Below are positions 1-8,251 of a stretch of 64,000 bases of DNA, piece after piece. The stretch comes from SHVO01 sp050246995 (GTDB lineage: Bacteria; Pseudomonadota; Alphaproteobacteria; Rhodospirillales; Rhodospirillaceae), in the NCBI GenBank assembly GCA_050246995.1, contig JBFWVA010000005.1, positions 1 to 64,000 on the forward strand, written 5' to 3'. Position 1 is the first letter of the stretch. Every line of letters begins with the position of its first letter. A program made the translations under genes and the position numbers. The notes under the pieces are model-generated. The model was not told where the DNA came from and did not search any database. It saw only the letters and a list, made by a program, of their open reading frames with translations.

Positions 1-335
1 TCCTGACCAACCTGCAGACGGCTTCGGGCCCCTGGCAGGCCTTCTTCCTGATCGCGTGCGCCTGGATCATCGTCTCGGGCTACACCTCGATCAACGCGGT
101 GGTTAAAGCCGAGCTGTTCCCCACGGCTGTGCGCGCCATCGGCGTGGGCCTACCGTACGCTGTTACAGTGTCGGTATTCGGCGGCTCGGCCGAATCTGTT
201 GCACTTCTGTTCAAGTCTCAGGGTCATGAGAGCTGGTTCTACTACTATTTGACGGGTATTATCGCGACTTCGCTACTGGTGTACGTGTTTATGCGGGACA
301 CCGGTAAAAACTCTGCGATGAACCGGCATGAGTAG
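1..335 (+). CDS. MFS transporter, C-terminal end (partial)
   Basis: The reading frame is open from the first bases and ends at 335, so only the last ~110 residues of a transporter that begins outside the window are present. The fragment has two hydrophobic helices around a loop reading KAELFPTAVRAIGVGLPYA, a pattern I associate with the metabolite:H+ symporter branch of the major facilitator superfamily (alpha-ketoglutarate / proline / citrate permease-like). Such proteins are 12-helix inner-membrane carriers that take up organic acids with protons. The substrate cannot be told from this end. It lies 124 bases before a secreted oxidoreductase-type operon on the same strand, so it may supply or share that operon's substrate, but a promoter-like sequence in the gap argues against obligatory co-transcription. 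Confidence 0.8.
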   Translation, partial: LTNLQTASGPWQAFFLIACAWIIVSGYTSINAVVKAELFPTAVRAIGVGLPYAVTVSVFGGSAESVALLFKSQGHESWFYYYLTGIIATSLLVYVFMRDTGKNSAMNRHE

Positions 336-376
336 GGCGATAACGCGTTGAAAGCACTATATTAAAAGAATGAAAA

Positions 377-406
377 TTGCGTGACGAAGCCACGCTAATG
401 TATAGT
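377..406 (+). promoter_or_regulatory. Candidate sigma70-type promoter of the exported operon
   Basis: TTGCGT at 377-382 and TATAGT at 401-406 are separated by 18 bases in an AT-richer gap after the MFS gene, about 50 bases before the first start codon of the operon. The -10 box is good and the -35 box moderate. Prediction by eye only. Confidence 0.3.
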
Positions 407-459
407 GGTTCTAAAGTAGATCCCGCCTCACGGCGGAGAATGTGGAGGTAGAGATACTC

Positions 460-2208
460 GTGAGTTCTTATTTCAAAGGATCGGTTTCGGCCCTGCTGCG
501 CGGTAGCGCCATCGCTGCTGTCTCGGCGTTCGCCTTGGCGAGTTGCTCGGCTCCAACGGCTGAAGGCACGAAGGCCGCCGCCGCGAAGCCTGCGACTGAG
601 GCGGCGAAGACCGCGACCGCCGAACCGGAGACCGCTGGTTCGGCCAATCGCCTGCGCCTTTTGTCGCAGGACCAGTATCTCAATACGCTCGCCTATGTGT
701 TCGGTCCGGACGTGCGTCCCGATGCCTACTTCCCGCCCGCGCAGCGCACCGATGGCCTCCTGAGCCTCGGCGCCGCGAAAGCCGGCGTCACCCCGACGCG
801 TATGGAGATCTATCAGAAGGCTGCCCAGACGGTGTCGGCCCTGATTGTCGACCCGAAGCGCCGCGATTTCGTCATTACCTGTAAGCCGGCCGACGAGAAG
901 AAGGCCGACCGCGCATGCGCGACCAAGGTCATCACCGAAGTCGGCCGCCTGATGAGCCGCCGTCCGCTCACCGCCGATAAGCGCGATGCGTTCGTCGAGC
1001 AAGCCGTGGGCGCCGCCGATAAGCTGAAGGACTTCTACGCCGGCCTTGGCGTCGCGCTCGAAGCGATGCTGGTCAGTCCGAATGTGCTCTTCGTGACCGA
1101 GCGTTCTGAAGCCGATCCGAAAAACCCGGGCCAGCATCGCCTGGACGCCTATTCGCTCGCGACCCGCCTGTCGCTGTTCCTTTGGAACTCCGCGCCGGAC
1201 GATCAGCTCCTGAAGGCCGCCGAAACCGGCGAGATCCAGACCCCGAAGGGGCTCGCCAAGCAGGTTGACCGCATGCTCGCGTCCGCGCGCCTCGAGCAGG
1301 GCGTGCGCGCGTTCTTCGACGACATGTTCGCGTTCGACACCTTCAACGCGCTGTCGAAGGACACGACGGTGTACCCGACCTTCACCGGTCAGGCGCTCAA
1401 TGACGCGCGTGAAGAAACATTGCGCGTCGTCGTCGACCATCTGATCCATCAGAAGGGCGACTATCGCGACCTGTTCACGACGCGTGAGACGTTCATCTCG
1501 CCGGCGCTCGCGGCGATCTACAAGCTGCCGGCTCCCCCGACCTGGACGCGCTATGAGTTCCCGGAAGGCAGCCAGCGCGCGGGCATCGTCACGCACATCA
1601 GCTTCCTCGCCACGCACTCGCACCCGGCCCGTACCTCGGCCACGCTGCGCGGCAAGGCGCTGCGTGAACTGCTGCTGTGCCAGCCTGTTCCGCCGCCGCC
1701 GGCGAACGTGGACTTCTCGGCCGTTGAAAATCCGCGTCCGGGTCTGCGCACCACGCGCGATCGTGTGGGCTTCCATCTGGAAAACCCCGTATGCGCCGGC
1801 TGCCACAAGATCATGGACCCGATGGGTCTCGCGCTTGAAAACTTCGACGGCGAAGGCAGCTTCCGCACGACCGAGAAGGGCGCGGTGATCGATGCCAGCG
1901 GCACGTTGGACGGCAAGCCGTTCAAGGATGTCGTCGGTCTCGGCAAGGCGCTGCACGATCATCCAGCCATCACATCTTGCCTCGTGAAGCGCGCCTACAG
2001 CTACGCCACGGGCTCGCCGACGACCAACAACGATCGTCCGCTGCTCGCTTACTTCAATACGCGTTTCGGCGAAGAGGGCTACCGTGTTCCCGACCTGATG
2101 CGCACGATCGCGCTCAGCTCGGCCTTCTCGCATGTTGTCGACACCACTCAATCCGCTCCGGGCAAGACGGCCGATGCGTCGTCCAAGTCCGCCTCGGCCT
2201 CGAATTAA
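460..2208 (+). CDS. DUF1592/DUF1588/DUF1585 domain lipoprotein with CxxCH motif
   Basis: Predicted exported lipoprotein of 582 residues. I start it at GTG 460 because a GGAGGT ribosome site lies at 444-449, inside the alternative longer frame from 442. The N-terminus is a signal peptide ending in a lipobox (ALASC), followed by an Ala/Lys/Thr-rich linker. The domain order resembles the planctomycete-type cytochrome family: an N-terminal DUF1587-like segment (SQDQYLNTLAYVFG), DUF1595 (~140-215), DUF1592 (~225-350), DUF1588 (~365-480) and DUF1585 at the end. The DUF1588 part has LLCQPVPPPP and then CAGCH near residue 445 with MDPMGLALENFDGEG, a possible single covalent haem site. The DUF1552 gene follows 13 bases downstream, and these two types usually occur together. 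The biochemical role of the family is not established; an oxidative function is an inference from the CxxCH. Confidence 0.85.
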   Translation: MSSYFKGSVSALLRGSAIAAVSAFALASCSAPTAEGTKAAAAKPATEAAKTATAEPETAGSANRLRLLSQDQYLNTLAYVFGPDVRPDAYFPPAQRTDGLLSLGAAKAGVTPTRMEIYQKAAQTVSALIVDPKRRDFVITCKPADEKKADRACATKVITEVGRLMSRRPLTADKRDAFVEQAVGAADKLKDFYAGLGVALEAMLVSPNVLFVTERSEADPKNPGQHRLDAYSLATRLSLFLWNSAPDDQLLKAAETGEIQTPKGLAKQVDRMLASARLEQGVRAFFDDMFAFDTFNALSKDTTVYPTFTGQALNDAREETLRVVVDHLIHQKGDYRDLFTTRETFISPALAAIYKLPAPPTWTRYEFPEGSQRAGIVTHISFLATHSHPARTSATLRGKALRELLLCQPVPPPPANVDFSAVENPRPGLRTTRDRVGFHLENPVCAGCHKIMDPMGLALENFDGEGSFRTTEKGAVIDASGTLDGKPFKDVVGLGKALHDHPAITSCLVKRAYSYATGSPTTNNDRPLLAYFNTRFGEEGYRVPDLMRTIALSSAFSHVVDTTQSAPGKTADASSKSASASN

Positions 2209-2221
2209 GGGAGAAGCAAAT

Positions 2222-3553
2222 ATGACTCAGTTGAATAGACGTCGTGTGCTCCGCGGCATGCTTGGCGGCAGCGCAGTTACAGTTGGTTTGCCTCTCCTGA
2301 ACGTTTTCCTGAACGGAAACGGCAATGCCATGGCCGACGGCGCCTCGATGCCGCTGCGCTTCGGCACTTGGTTCTGGGGCCTGGGCATGAGCAAGTCGAT
2401 CTTCGTGCCCAAGCAGACCGGCGCGAACTACGAACTGCCGGAAGAAATTGAATCGCTGAAGCCGATTCAAAAGCACATGAACCTTTTGACGAACCTTGTC
2501 GCTTACCGCGACGGCGCGTTCTTCTGCCACTACACGGGCTGGGTTGTGTTCCGTACCGGTTCGTCGCCGCAGGTGAACGACCAGGCTCCGGGCGAGAGCA
2601 TTGACGTGACGATCGCCAACCAGATCGGCCGCGGCACGCGCTTCAAGAGCCTCACCGCCGCCGCCACGGGCGACATCCGCACGGTTGTTTCGTACGAAAA
2701 CGCGAACACGCCGAACTCGTCGGAAGTCTCGCCGCTCAATATGTACACTCGCCTATTCGGCGCCGACTTCCAGGATCCGAACGCCCCGACGTTCACGCCG
2801 AGCCCCAAGATCATGGTGCGCAAGAGCGCACTGTCGAGCGTCACCGATGAGATCAAGGACCTTGAGCGCTATGTCGGCGCTGAAGACAAGGCGCGCCTCG
2901 ACCAGTACTTCACCGGCCTGCGTCACCTCGAGCGGCAGTTCGAGCAGCAGCTGACCAAGCCGGAACCGCGTCCGGCCTGCACGCCGGCGAAGGCGCCGAA
3001 GGAAGCGACGATGGGCAACGAAGCCTCGCTCGTGCGCCAGCGCCACAAGCAGATGGCTGAACTCCTCGCCATGGCCGCGGCTTGCGACCAGACACGCGTG
3101 TTCAACCTGTCCTGGTCCAACGCCTCGTCGAACACGACGAAGCCGGGCTACGACAAGCCGCACCACACCTGCACGCACGAAGAGCCGGTGGACGAAAAAC
3201 TCGGCTATCAGCCAAACGCCTCGTGGTTCGCCCGCCGTTCGTTCGAAGCCTGGGCCGAATACGTCGGCGCCTTCGCCGCGATCAAGGAAGGCGACGGCAC
3301 GCTGCTCGACAACTGCTTCATCATGGCCAACACCGACGTATCGTATGCGCGCGTGCACTCGCTGGAAGAAATGCCGGCGTTCACCGCGGGTAAGGCGGGC
3401 GGCAAAATCAAGACCGGCATGCACATCGACTGCAAGGGCGGTCAGGGCACCTCGCTGGGCTACACGGCCATGAAGATCATGGGCCTCGATGCCGAAAGCT
3501 GGGGTTCGAAGAGCAACCAGACGAACAAAACGATCAGCGAGATTCTCGCTTAA
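2222..3553 (+). CDS. DUF1552 domain-containing Tat-exported protein
   Basis: Protein of 443 residues starting at ATG 2222, preceded by GGGAGAAG. It begins TQLNRRRVLRGMLGGSAVT, a twin-arginine signal (RRRVLRG) with a hydrophobic stretch, so it should be exported folded through the Tat pathway, as proteins with a cofactor or bound metal often are. The body matches my memory of DUF1552, a family of unknown activity related to sulfatase/alkaline-phosphatase-like DUF1501 proteins and almost always encoded beside a DUF1592/DUF1588 protein. The central part is rich in His, Cys and acidic residues (for example HHTCTHEEPVDE near 320), which could bind metal. No catalytic assignment is possible from sequence alone. 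It is the second gene of a four-gene exported operon. Confidence 0.87.
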   Translation: MTQLNRRRVLRGMLGGSAVTVGLPLLNVFLNGNGNAMADGASMPLRFGTWFWGLGMSKSIFVPKQTGANYELPEEIESLKPIQKHMNLLTNLVAYRDGAFFCHYTGWVVFRTGSSPQVNDQAPGESIDVTIANQIGRGTRFKSLTAAATGDIRTVVSYENANTPNSSEVSPLNMYTRLFGADFQDPNAPTFTPSPKIMVRKSALSSVTDEIKDLERYVGAEDKARLDQYFTGLRHLERQFEQQLTKPEPRPACTPAKAPKEATMGNEASLVRQRHKQMAELLAMAAACDQTRVFNLSWSNASSNTTKPGYDKPHHTCTHEEPVDEKLGYQPNASWFARRSFEAWAEYVGAFAAIKEGDGTLLDNCFIMANTDVSYARVHSLEEMPAFTAGKAGGKIKTGMHIDCKGGQGTSLGYTAMKIMGLDAESWGSKSNQTNKTISEILA

Positions 3554-3603
3554 TCGCCGCGTGGCGTGGGCGCGCAATCGTCCACGCCTCCAAGGGAGAG
3601 ACT

Positions 3604-4983
3604 ATGAAAGACTTCGGACGTTTTGGCAGTGTCCTAGCCGCGGCGGCGTTGATCGCCGGCGCGTCGGGCGCCATCAGTACGGCCTCCGCGCAGTCGCGCG
3701 GCAAGGCGCCGCTGGAAGACTATGTACGCGAGCCGATGCCGCCCGGCATCAAAGTGATCGTGGCCGATTTTGAAGGCCCGGTGTTCGCCGACGCCAACGG
3801 CAAGACGCTGTACACGTGGCCGGTGACCCCGCTGCGCAACGGCGACGCCGGCGAGCAAAAGGGTAAGCCGACCTGCGGCGATATTCCGACCAAGGTCAAC
3901 GCCGGCCTCATGAGCCCGTATCCGGGCGGCCTTGAGCTGCCGGAACTCGACACGCGCCCGGCATGCGCGACGATGTGGCCGCCGGTGCTTGCGCCGGCCG
4001 ACGCGAAGCCGGTCGGCAAGTTCACGATCGTGGACCGTGCCGACGGCAAGAAGCAGTGGGCTTACGACGGTTACGCACTTTACACGACGATCCAGGATGA
4101 GATGCCGGGCGACGTGCGCGGCGGCACCAAGAAGAAGACCACGCGTGGCGATTCCGTGGGCGCTGGCCGTGAGCCGGCGGCTCCGGCGGAAAACAATCCG
4201 CCGCAGTTCAAGGTCTACGCGCTGCAGAGCGGCCGATTGCTCGCCACTGCCGACTCCCGCTCGGTCTACGTCTCCGACCGCGATTCAAAAGGTAAGTCCA
4301 ACTGCATCGGCGACTGTCTGAATGAATGGAAGCCGATTCCGGCGCCCGCGAGCGTTCAGCAGCAGGGCGACTGGACGGTGATCGATCACCCGACGGGCAT
4401 CAAGCAATGGGCATTCCGTGGACTGCCCGTGTACACGCGTCTTGGCGACACCAAGCGCCCGAGCCTCGAAGGCGGCGATATCGCCGGCTGGCACAACGTT
4501 TATGTGACCAAGCCGCCCGCCTATCCGAAGGGCTTCGGCCCGCAGGATATGCAGTCGGGTATGGTGCTCGCCGACGCCAAGGGCCGCACGATCTACACCT
4601 ACCAGTGCATGGATGACTCGGTGGATCAGCTGCAGTGCGACATGCCGAACTCGCCGCAAGTCTACCGCTTGTCGGTCAGCGGCCGCGGCGATCAGGCGAT
4701 GTCGATGAAGAACTTCCCGTACGTGATCGCGGAGAAGGGCGCCACCAGCACCAGCCGCATGTGGCAGGTGATGTCGATCGATCCGAAGACCGGCAAGAAG
4801 GCCGGGGCGGATCAGCAGGACGCTCTCAACGTGTGGGCCTATCGTGGCCGCCCGGTATACTACTGTGCGCGCGATAAGGCGCCCGGTGACGCCGAGTGCG
4901 ATACGTGGGGTGAATTTTACGGTTGGCGTAACGGCTACAAAGCCTTCTGGCTGCGTGACGATTACGGCGACAATGACGAATAA
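3604..4983 (+). CDS. Exported protein with three COG4315-like repeats
   Basis: Protein of 459 residues with a cleavable signal peptide (cleavage near SAQS) and a good ribosome site (AAGGGAGAG). I see three divergent copies of a COG4315-like secreted repeat. Each begins with an 'ADANGKTLYT'-type strand and later carries a W-A-[YF]-x-G-x-x-[LV]-Y core: KKQWAYDGYALYT, IKQWAFRGLPVYT and LNVWAYRGRPVYY. Cysteines occur in pairs within each copy (for example NCIGDC in copy 2), suggesting disulfides. Members of the group are lipoproteins or periplasmic proteins of unknown function, usually with one or two repeats. There is no lipobox cysteine here, so a soluble periplasmic location is likely. It follows the DUF1552 gene by 50 bases and presumably serves the same process. 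Confidence 0.8.
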   Translation: MKDFGRFGSVLAAAALIAGASGAISTASAQSRGKAPLEDYVREPMPPGIKVIVADFEGPVFADANGKTLYTWPVTPLRNGDAGEQKGKPTCGDIPTKVNAGLMSPYPGGLELPELDTRPACATMWPPVLAPADAKPVGKFTIVDRADGKKQWAYDGYALYTTIQDEMPGDVRGGTKKKTTRGDSVGAGREPAAPAENNPPQFKVYALQSGRLLATADSRSVYVSDRDSKGKSNCIGDCLNEWKPIPAPASVQQQGDWTVIDHPTGIKQWAFRGLPVYTRLGDTKRPSLEGGDIAGWHNVYVTKPPAYPKGFGPQDMQSGMVLADAKGRTIYTYQCMDDSVDQLQCDMPNSPQVYRLSVSGRGDQAMSMKNFPYVIAEKGATSTSRMWQVMSIDPKTGKKAGADQQDALNVWAYRGRPVYYCARDKAPGDAECDTWGEFYGWRNGYKAFWLRDDYGDNDE

Positions 4984-5024
4984 GATGCCGACGAATAATC
5001 CGGGATTCGGGAAGGAGAAACCCA

Positions 5025-6131
5025 ATGCGTGGTTTTAAGAAATTGCTGTCGACGACCGCTCTCGCGGCCCTCAGCATCACGGCCGTTGCAGGCAACGCCT
5101 CGGCGGATGAGTCGATCCTCAAGGATCGCAAGATCGGCTTTGTGCTGAATTCGAAGGCGATGGCGGTTTATCAGACGGCCGATGCGAAGGCCGAATGCCC
5201 GAACGGCTTCAACGATGGTCCGCGTGAGCAGTTCGTGAAGTTTTTCCCGGAAGGCACGAAGCGCACGGTCGCCGACACCCAGCTCAAGTATGAGCAGGAG
5301 TGGTGGAACCCGACGACCGACACGTCGTGGGAGCCGCAACCGTTCAAGGAGCCAGCCGGCAATATTGGGATTGGGCTTAACCTCGACGGCAAAGTGGGTC
5401 CGAAAGACTTCACCAGCCCGGACGGCGAAAAGGGCATCGATAATCAGCTCTATCGCGTTATCGGCTGCATCGTCGGCTGGCGTGGTCCGGAAGGTCAGTC
5501 GCGCCACTTCGTGAAAAGCTATCAGCAGAAGTTCGAATATAACCGCACGATGTTCGAAATCACGGACGTCGACAGCCTGACCAACGACGACGACGTCACC
5601 GTCACGCTGTATCGCGGCCGCGACCCGCTTTACTCGAACGCCGCGGGCGATTTCATCGCCGGCGGAAGCCAGCGCATCGACATGCGCTGGGGCAAGCAGT
5701 TCATCCATTCCGTGAAGGGCAAGATCGTCGACGGTGTGCTCATGACCGAGCCGAAGCGCGTGACGATGCCGGAATCCACGGCGCGCGGCGTGCCGAAGAT
5801 GGACATTCACGAATGGCGCCTCAAGCTGAAGCTGACCGAAACCAGCGCCGAAGGCCTGATGGGCGGCTACATCGACATCGAGCGTTTCTACAACGCCCTC
5901 GGCCAGAACTGGGGCACGCACCACCGTTCGTACGGCCAAGAGTCGCTGCCGTCCGAATACAAGGCGCTGTACCGCAATGCGGACTTCGCCCCGGACGCCA
6001 ATGGCCGCAACACGGCCATCTCGGCGGCGTGGGACGTGAAGTTCTCGCAGGTTTACATCATCCATCCGGCGCAGCAGGTTGCGTCGAAGGGTGATAAGGG
6101 CTCAGCCGCGGAGCCCGTGCCCGCGCGCTAA
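5025..6131 (+). CDS. Exported protein of unknown family
   Basis: Protein of 368 residues, last gene of the operon, with a GAAGGAG ribosome site. The first ~27 residues form a typical signal peptide (cleavage after GNASA). The mature part begins ESILKDRKIGFVLNSKAMAV, is rich in Trp, Tyr and charged residues and looks globular and beta-rich. I see only two cysteines in the mature part, no lipobox, no membrane segment and no repeat. The C-terminus is a low-complexity tail (GDKGSAAEPVPAR). I do not recognise the family. Its position directly after the DUF1592, DUF1552 and COG4315-like genes, and before a strong terminator, indicates it works with them in the periplasm. Confidence 0.75.
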   Translation: MRGFKKLLSTTALAALSITAVAGNASADESILKDRKIGFVLNSKAMAVYQTADAKAECPNGFNDGPREQFVKFFPEGTKRTVADTQLKYEQEWWNPTTDTSWEPQPFKEPAGNIGIGLNLDGKVGPKDFTSPDGEKGIDNQLYRVIGCIVGWRGPEGQSRHFVKSYQQKFEYNRTMFEITDVDSLTNDDDVTVTLYRGRDPLYSNAAGDFIAGGSQRIDMRWGKQFIHSVKGKIVDGVLMTEPKRVTMPESTARGVPKMDIHEWRLKLKLTETSAEGLMGGYIDIERFYNALGQNWGTHHRSYGQESLPSEYKALYRNADFAPDANGRNTAISAAWDVKFSQVYIIHPAQQVASKGDKGSAAEPVPAR

Positions 6132-6152
6132 AAGAGAACACTCTGTTACAAT

Positions 6153-6184
6153 AAAAAGAGAGGGGAGAAATCCCCTCTCTTTTT
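6153..6184 (+). terminator. Rho-independent terminator of the exported operon
   Basis: A perfect 13-bp inverted repeat (6153-6165 with 6172-6184), loop AGAAAT, with the A-tract on the left and T-tract on the right built into the stem. It lies 21 bases after the stop of the orphan exported protein, so it closes that operon before the creatininase-like gene. Confidence 0.92.
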
Positions 6185-6284
6185 CTTATGACCTCATGAG
6201 TAGGTTTCGAGGCCCCGCGCCTGGACAAACCTCCGACGCGCGGGAGAGAGTAGGCCCAGCGAAACCAATCCCGGGGAGGATCTC

Positions 6285-7187
6285 ATGACATTTTCGATTT
6301 CGCGCACATTACTCGCTGCCGCGCTGACGGCCGCTTTTTCAACCGCCGCGCTTGCTCAAGTCTCGCCGAACGACGGCAAGTCCATGGGCGGCGGTGATTG
6401 CGCCAAGAACAAGTATAACTGTAAAGACGTCGTCAACCCGCTGCCGAAAACGAACACGGTGTGGCTGGAGAAGATGACGTGGATCGACGTCCGCGATGCG
6501 ATGGCGGCGGGCAAGAAGACCATCATCATCCCGACCGGCGGCATGGAGCCGAACGGCCCGTGGCTCACCCTTGGTAAGCACAACTGGGTCTTGGAAACCA
6601 ACTGCGAAGCCATCGCGAAGGCTCTCGGTGACGCGCTGTGCGCACCCGTGGTGAAATTCGTGCCGGAAGGCGGCATCGAGCCGAAGACCGGTCACATGAC
6701 GACGATGGGCACCATCAGCGTCAGCCAGGCGACGTATGAAGCGCTGCTCGGCGATATCGCCGGCAGCTTGAAAGCGCACGGCTTTGATAAGATTTTCTTC
6801 ATCGGCGACAGCGGCGGCAATATGAAGGGCGCTGCCGCGGTGAGCCAGAAACTGAGCGACGCCAAGACGATCGCCGCGGTGATCCCGGAGTACTATAACT
6901 ACGACAACGTCGAGAAGATGCTGCGCGAGAAGGGCGTCCTGAAGCAGGCGGACCCGAACGAAGGTCTGCACGACAGCATCGGCATCACCCTCAACATCCT
7001 GGCCGAGCATCCCTCCGAAGTGCGCCTCGATGAACGCATCAAGGCCAACACCGCGACTCTCGCCGGAGTCTCGTTCGCCGATAAGGCCGCGAACCAAAAG
7101 TGGGCCAAGGACGTCATCGACTTCCGTACGAAAGTCACCGTTGATGCGATCAAGAAGGTTGTCGCGTCTAAGGGCCAGGCGAAATAA
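6285..7187 (+). CDS. Exported creatininase-family protein, variant active site
   Basis: Protein of 300 residues with a signal peptide (cleavage near ALAQ) and a strong GGGGAGGA ribosome site. The fold signature is that of the creatininase/FAPy-deformylase (ArfB-like) amidohydrolases: PTGGMEPNGPWLTLGKHN near 84-101, GHMTTMGTISV near 136 and GDSGGN near 175. Classical members have E-x-H, a following Asp, NGHGGN and H-A-G-x-x-E as metal and catalytic residues. Here E is kept, the His is Asn, the Asp is His, NGHGGN is GDSGGN, and the late motif reads GLHDSIGITL with no matching Glu. I recall a group of exported homologues sharing these changes, so this may be a distinct subfamily rather than decay. 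Substrate unknown. It sits after a terminator, so it has its own transcription or depends on read-through. Confidence 0.8.
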   Translation: MTFSISRTLLAAALTAAFSTAALAQVSPNDGKSMGGGDCAKNKYNCKDVVNPLPKTNTVWLEKMTWIDVRDAMAAGKKTIIIPTGGMEPNGPWLTLGKHNWVLETNCEAIAKALGDALCAPVVKFVPEGGIEPKTGHMTTMGTISVSQATYEALLGDIAGSLKAHGFDKIFFIGDSGGNMKGAAAVSQKLSDAKTIAAVIPEYYNYDNVEKMLREKGVLKQADPNEGLHDSIGITLNILAEHPSEVRLDERIKANTATLAGVSFADKAANQKWAKDVIDFRTKVTVDAIKKVVASKGQAK

Positions 7188-7211
7188 GGCTGAGTTTGGG
7201 GCCGGACCAGC

Positions 7212-7733
7212 TTATTCCGCTGGTTCGGCCTCGAGCGGCGCGCGCAACGCGCTGAGCAGAAGTTCTAGGGCGGCGCCGACCGATGCGCGCCGCACATCGG
7301 TTCGCGTCCCAGCGAACACGTAGCGCTTCACCAAGGCATCCCGGCCCGTCTGGGCCAAAGCCATGTAGACGAGGCCCACCGGCTTCTCTTTGCCGCCACC
7401 GCCGGGTCCGGCGATCCCCGTCACCGAAATCGCGATGTCGGCGCCGCTCGCGGCTAGGGCGCCTTCGGCCATCGCGGATGCGACGACGTCGCTCACCGCG
7501 CCGTTCTCGGCAATGGCGTCGCGCGGCACACCAAGGAGGCTGACCTTTGCTTCATTGGAATAGGTGATCAGTCCGCCCTCAACGGCGTCCGAAGATCCCG
7601 GGATCGCGGTCAAGCAAGCCGCTATCAATCCGCCGGTGCAGGATTCCGCGGTGACGATGTGCTTATTAGCGGCGCGCGCCGCGTCGAGCACATCATGAGC
7701 GAGATCGGTGAGGTCGGTGGGAAGTTCAGTCAT
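7212..7733 (-). CDS. pncC: CinA-family nicotinamide-nucleotide amidohydrolase (PncC type)
   Basis: Stand-alone CinA C-terminal domain of 173 residues. The family hydrolyses nicotinamide mononucleotide to nicotinate mononucleotide and ammonia, recycling pyridine nucleotides in the cytoplasm. Visible signature: TAESCTGGLIAACLTAIPGS near residue 30, then GGLITYSNEAK and VTGIAGPGGGGKEKPVGLVY. I choose ATG 7733 because it overlaps the stop of the upstream pgpA gene as ATGA; the longer frame to 7769 would run well into pgpA. The N-terminal molybdopterin-binding-like domain of full-length CinA is absent, as is usual in proteobacteria. It converges with the creatininase-like gene, leaving 24 bases between the two stops. 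Confidence 0.92.
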   Translation of the reverse strand: MTELPTDLTDLAHDVLDAARAANKHIVTAESCTGGLIAACLTAIPGSSDAVEGGLITYSNEAKVSLLGVPRDAIAENGAVSDVVASAMAEGALAASGADIAISVTGIAGPGGGGKEKPVGLVYMALAQTGRDALVKRYVFAGTRTDVRRASVGAALELLLSALRAPLEAEPAE

Positions 7734-8251
7734 TGTGCGACGAATGTGGAGGCCGGACCAATCCACCACATGAGGGTGGCGGCGTAAAGCAGAAGCGCAG
7801 CGAACAAGCCGGCGAGGTAGTCGTCCAACATAACGCCCAGCCCGCCCTTAACGCTGCGGTCCACCCAGCCAATTGGCCAAGGTTTCCAGATGTCGAGCAG
7901 CCGGAACAGGAGGAAGCCCAGGGCATAGGACAGCCACGAAGGATCGATCAGCGAAACCGCGAGCCACACGCCGGCGACCTCGTCGAGCACGATCCATTGG
8001 GGATCGCCCCCTTCAACCCCCATTTCCCGCAGGTGGCGGGCCGACAGCCAGCAGCCCAGGGCAAAGGCGATCAGGCTGGCCAGTGGCAGGAGCCAGGGTA
8101 TCCCGGTGGCCTGAATCGCCCAAGCAAAGGGCAGTGCGCCGGCCGATCCGACCGTCCCAGGGGCCCGTTTGGCATAGCCGCACCCGAACCAGGACAGGGC
8201 GAGATTCTGGGGCGCAGTCTTGCGGAAGGATGTGGAAAACACGTGTGGCAT
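7730..8251 (-). CDS. pgpA: Phosphatidylglycerophosphatase A
   Basis: Inner-membrane phosphatase of about 173 residues that removes the phosphate of phosphatidylglycerophosphate to give phosphatidylglycerol. Motifs: WFGCGYAKRAPGTVGS at the N-terminus, DEVAGVW in the middle and RLLDIWKPWPIGWVD then GLGVMLDDYLAG toward the end, with the acidic residues expected to hold Mg2+. Four hydrophobic segments are visible. The start at ATG 8251 is preferred over an upstream TTG (8293), but no strong ribosome site marks either one. It is translationally coupled to pncC by a 4-base overlap. Confidence 0.92.
   Translation of the reverse strand: MPHVFSTSFRKTAPQNLALSWFGCGYAKRAPGTVGSAGALPFAWAIQATGIPWLLPLASLIAFALGCWLSARHLREMGVEGGDPQWIVLDEVAGVWLAVSLIDPSWLSYALGFLLFRLLDIWKPWPIGWVDRSVKGGLGVMLDDYLAGLFAALLLYAATLMWWIGPASTFVAQ

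Noticed and set aside
289..2151. 620-codon minus-strand frame
   Set aside because: It lies over the DUF1592/DUF1588 gene, is Arg-rich with no domain and no ribosome site; it is a GC-bias shadow.
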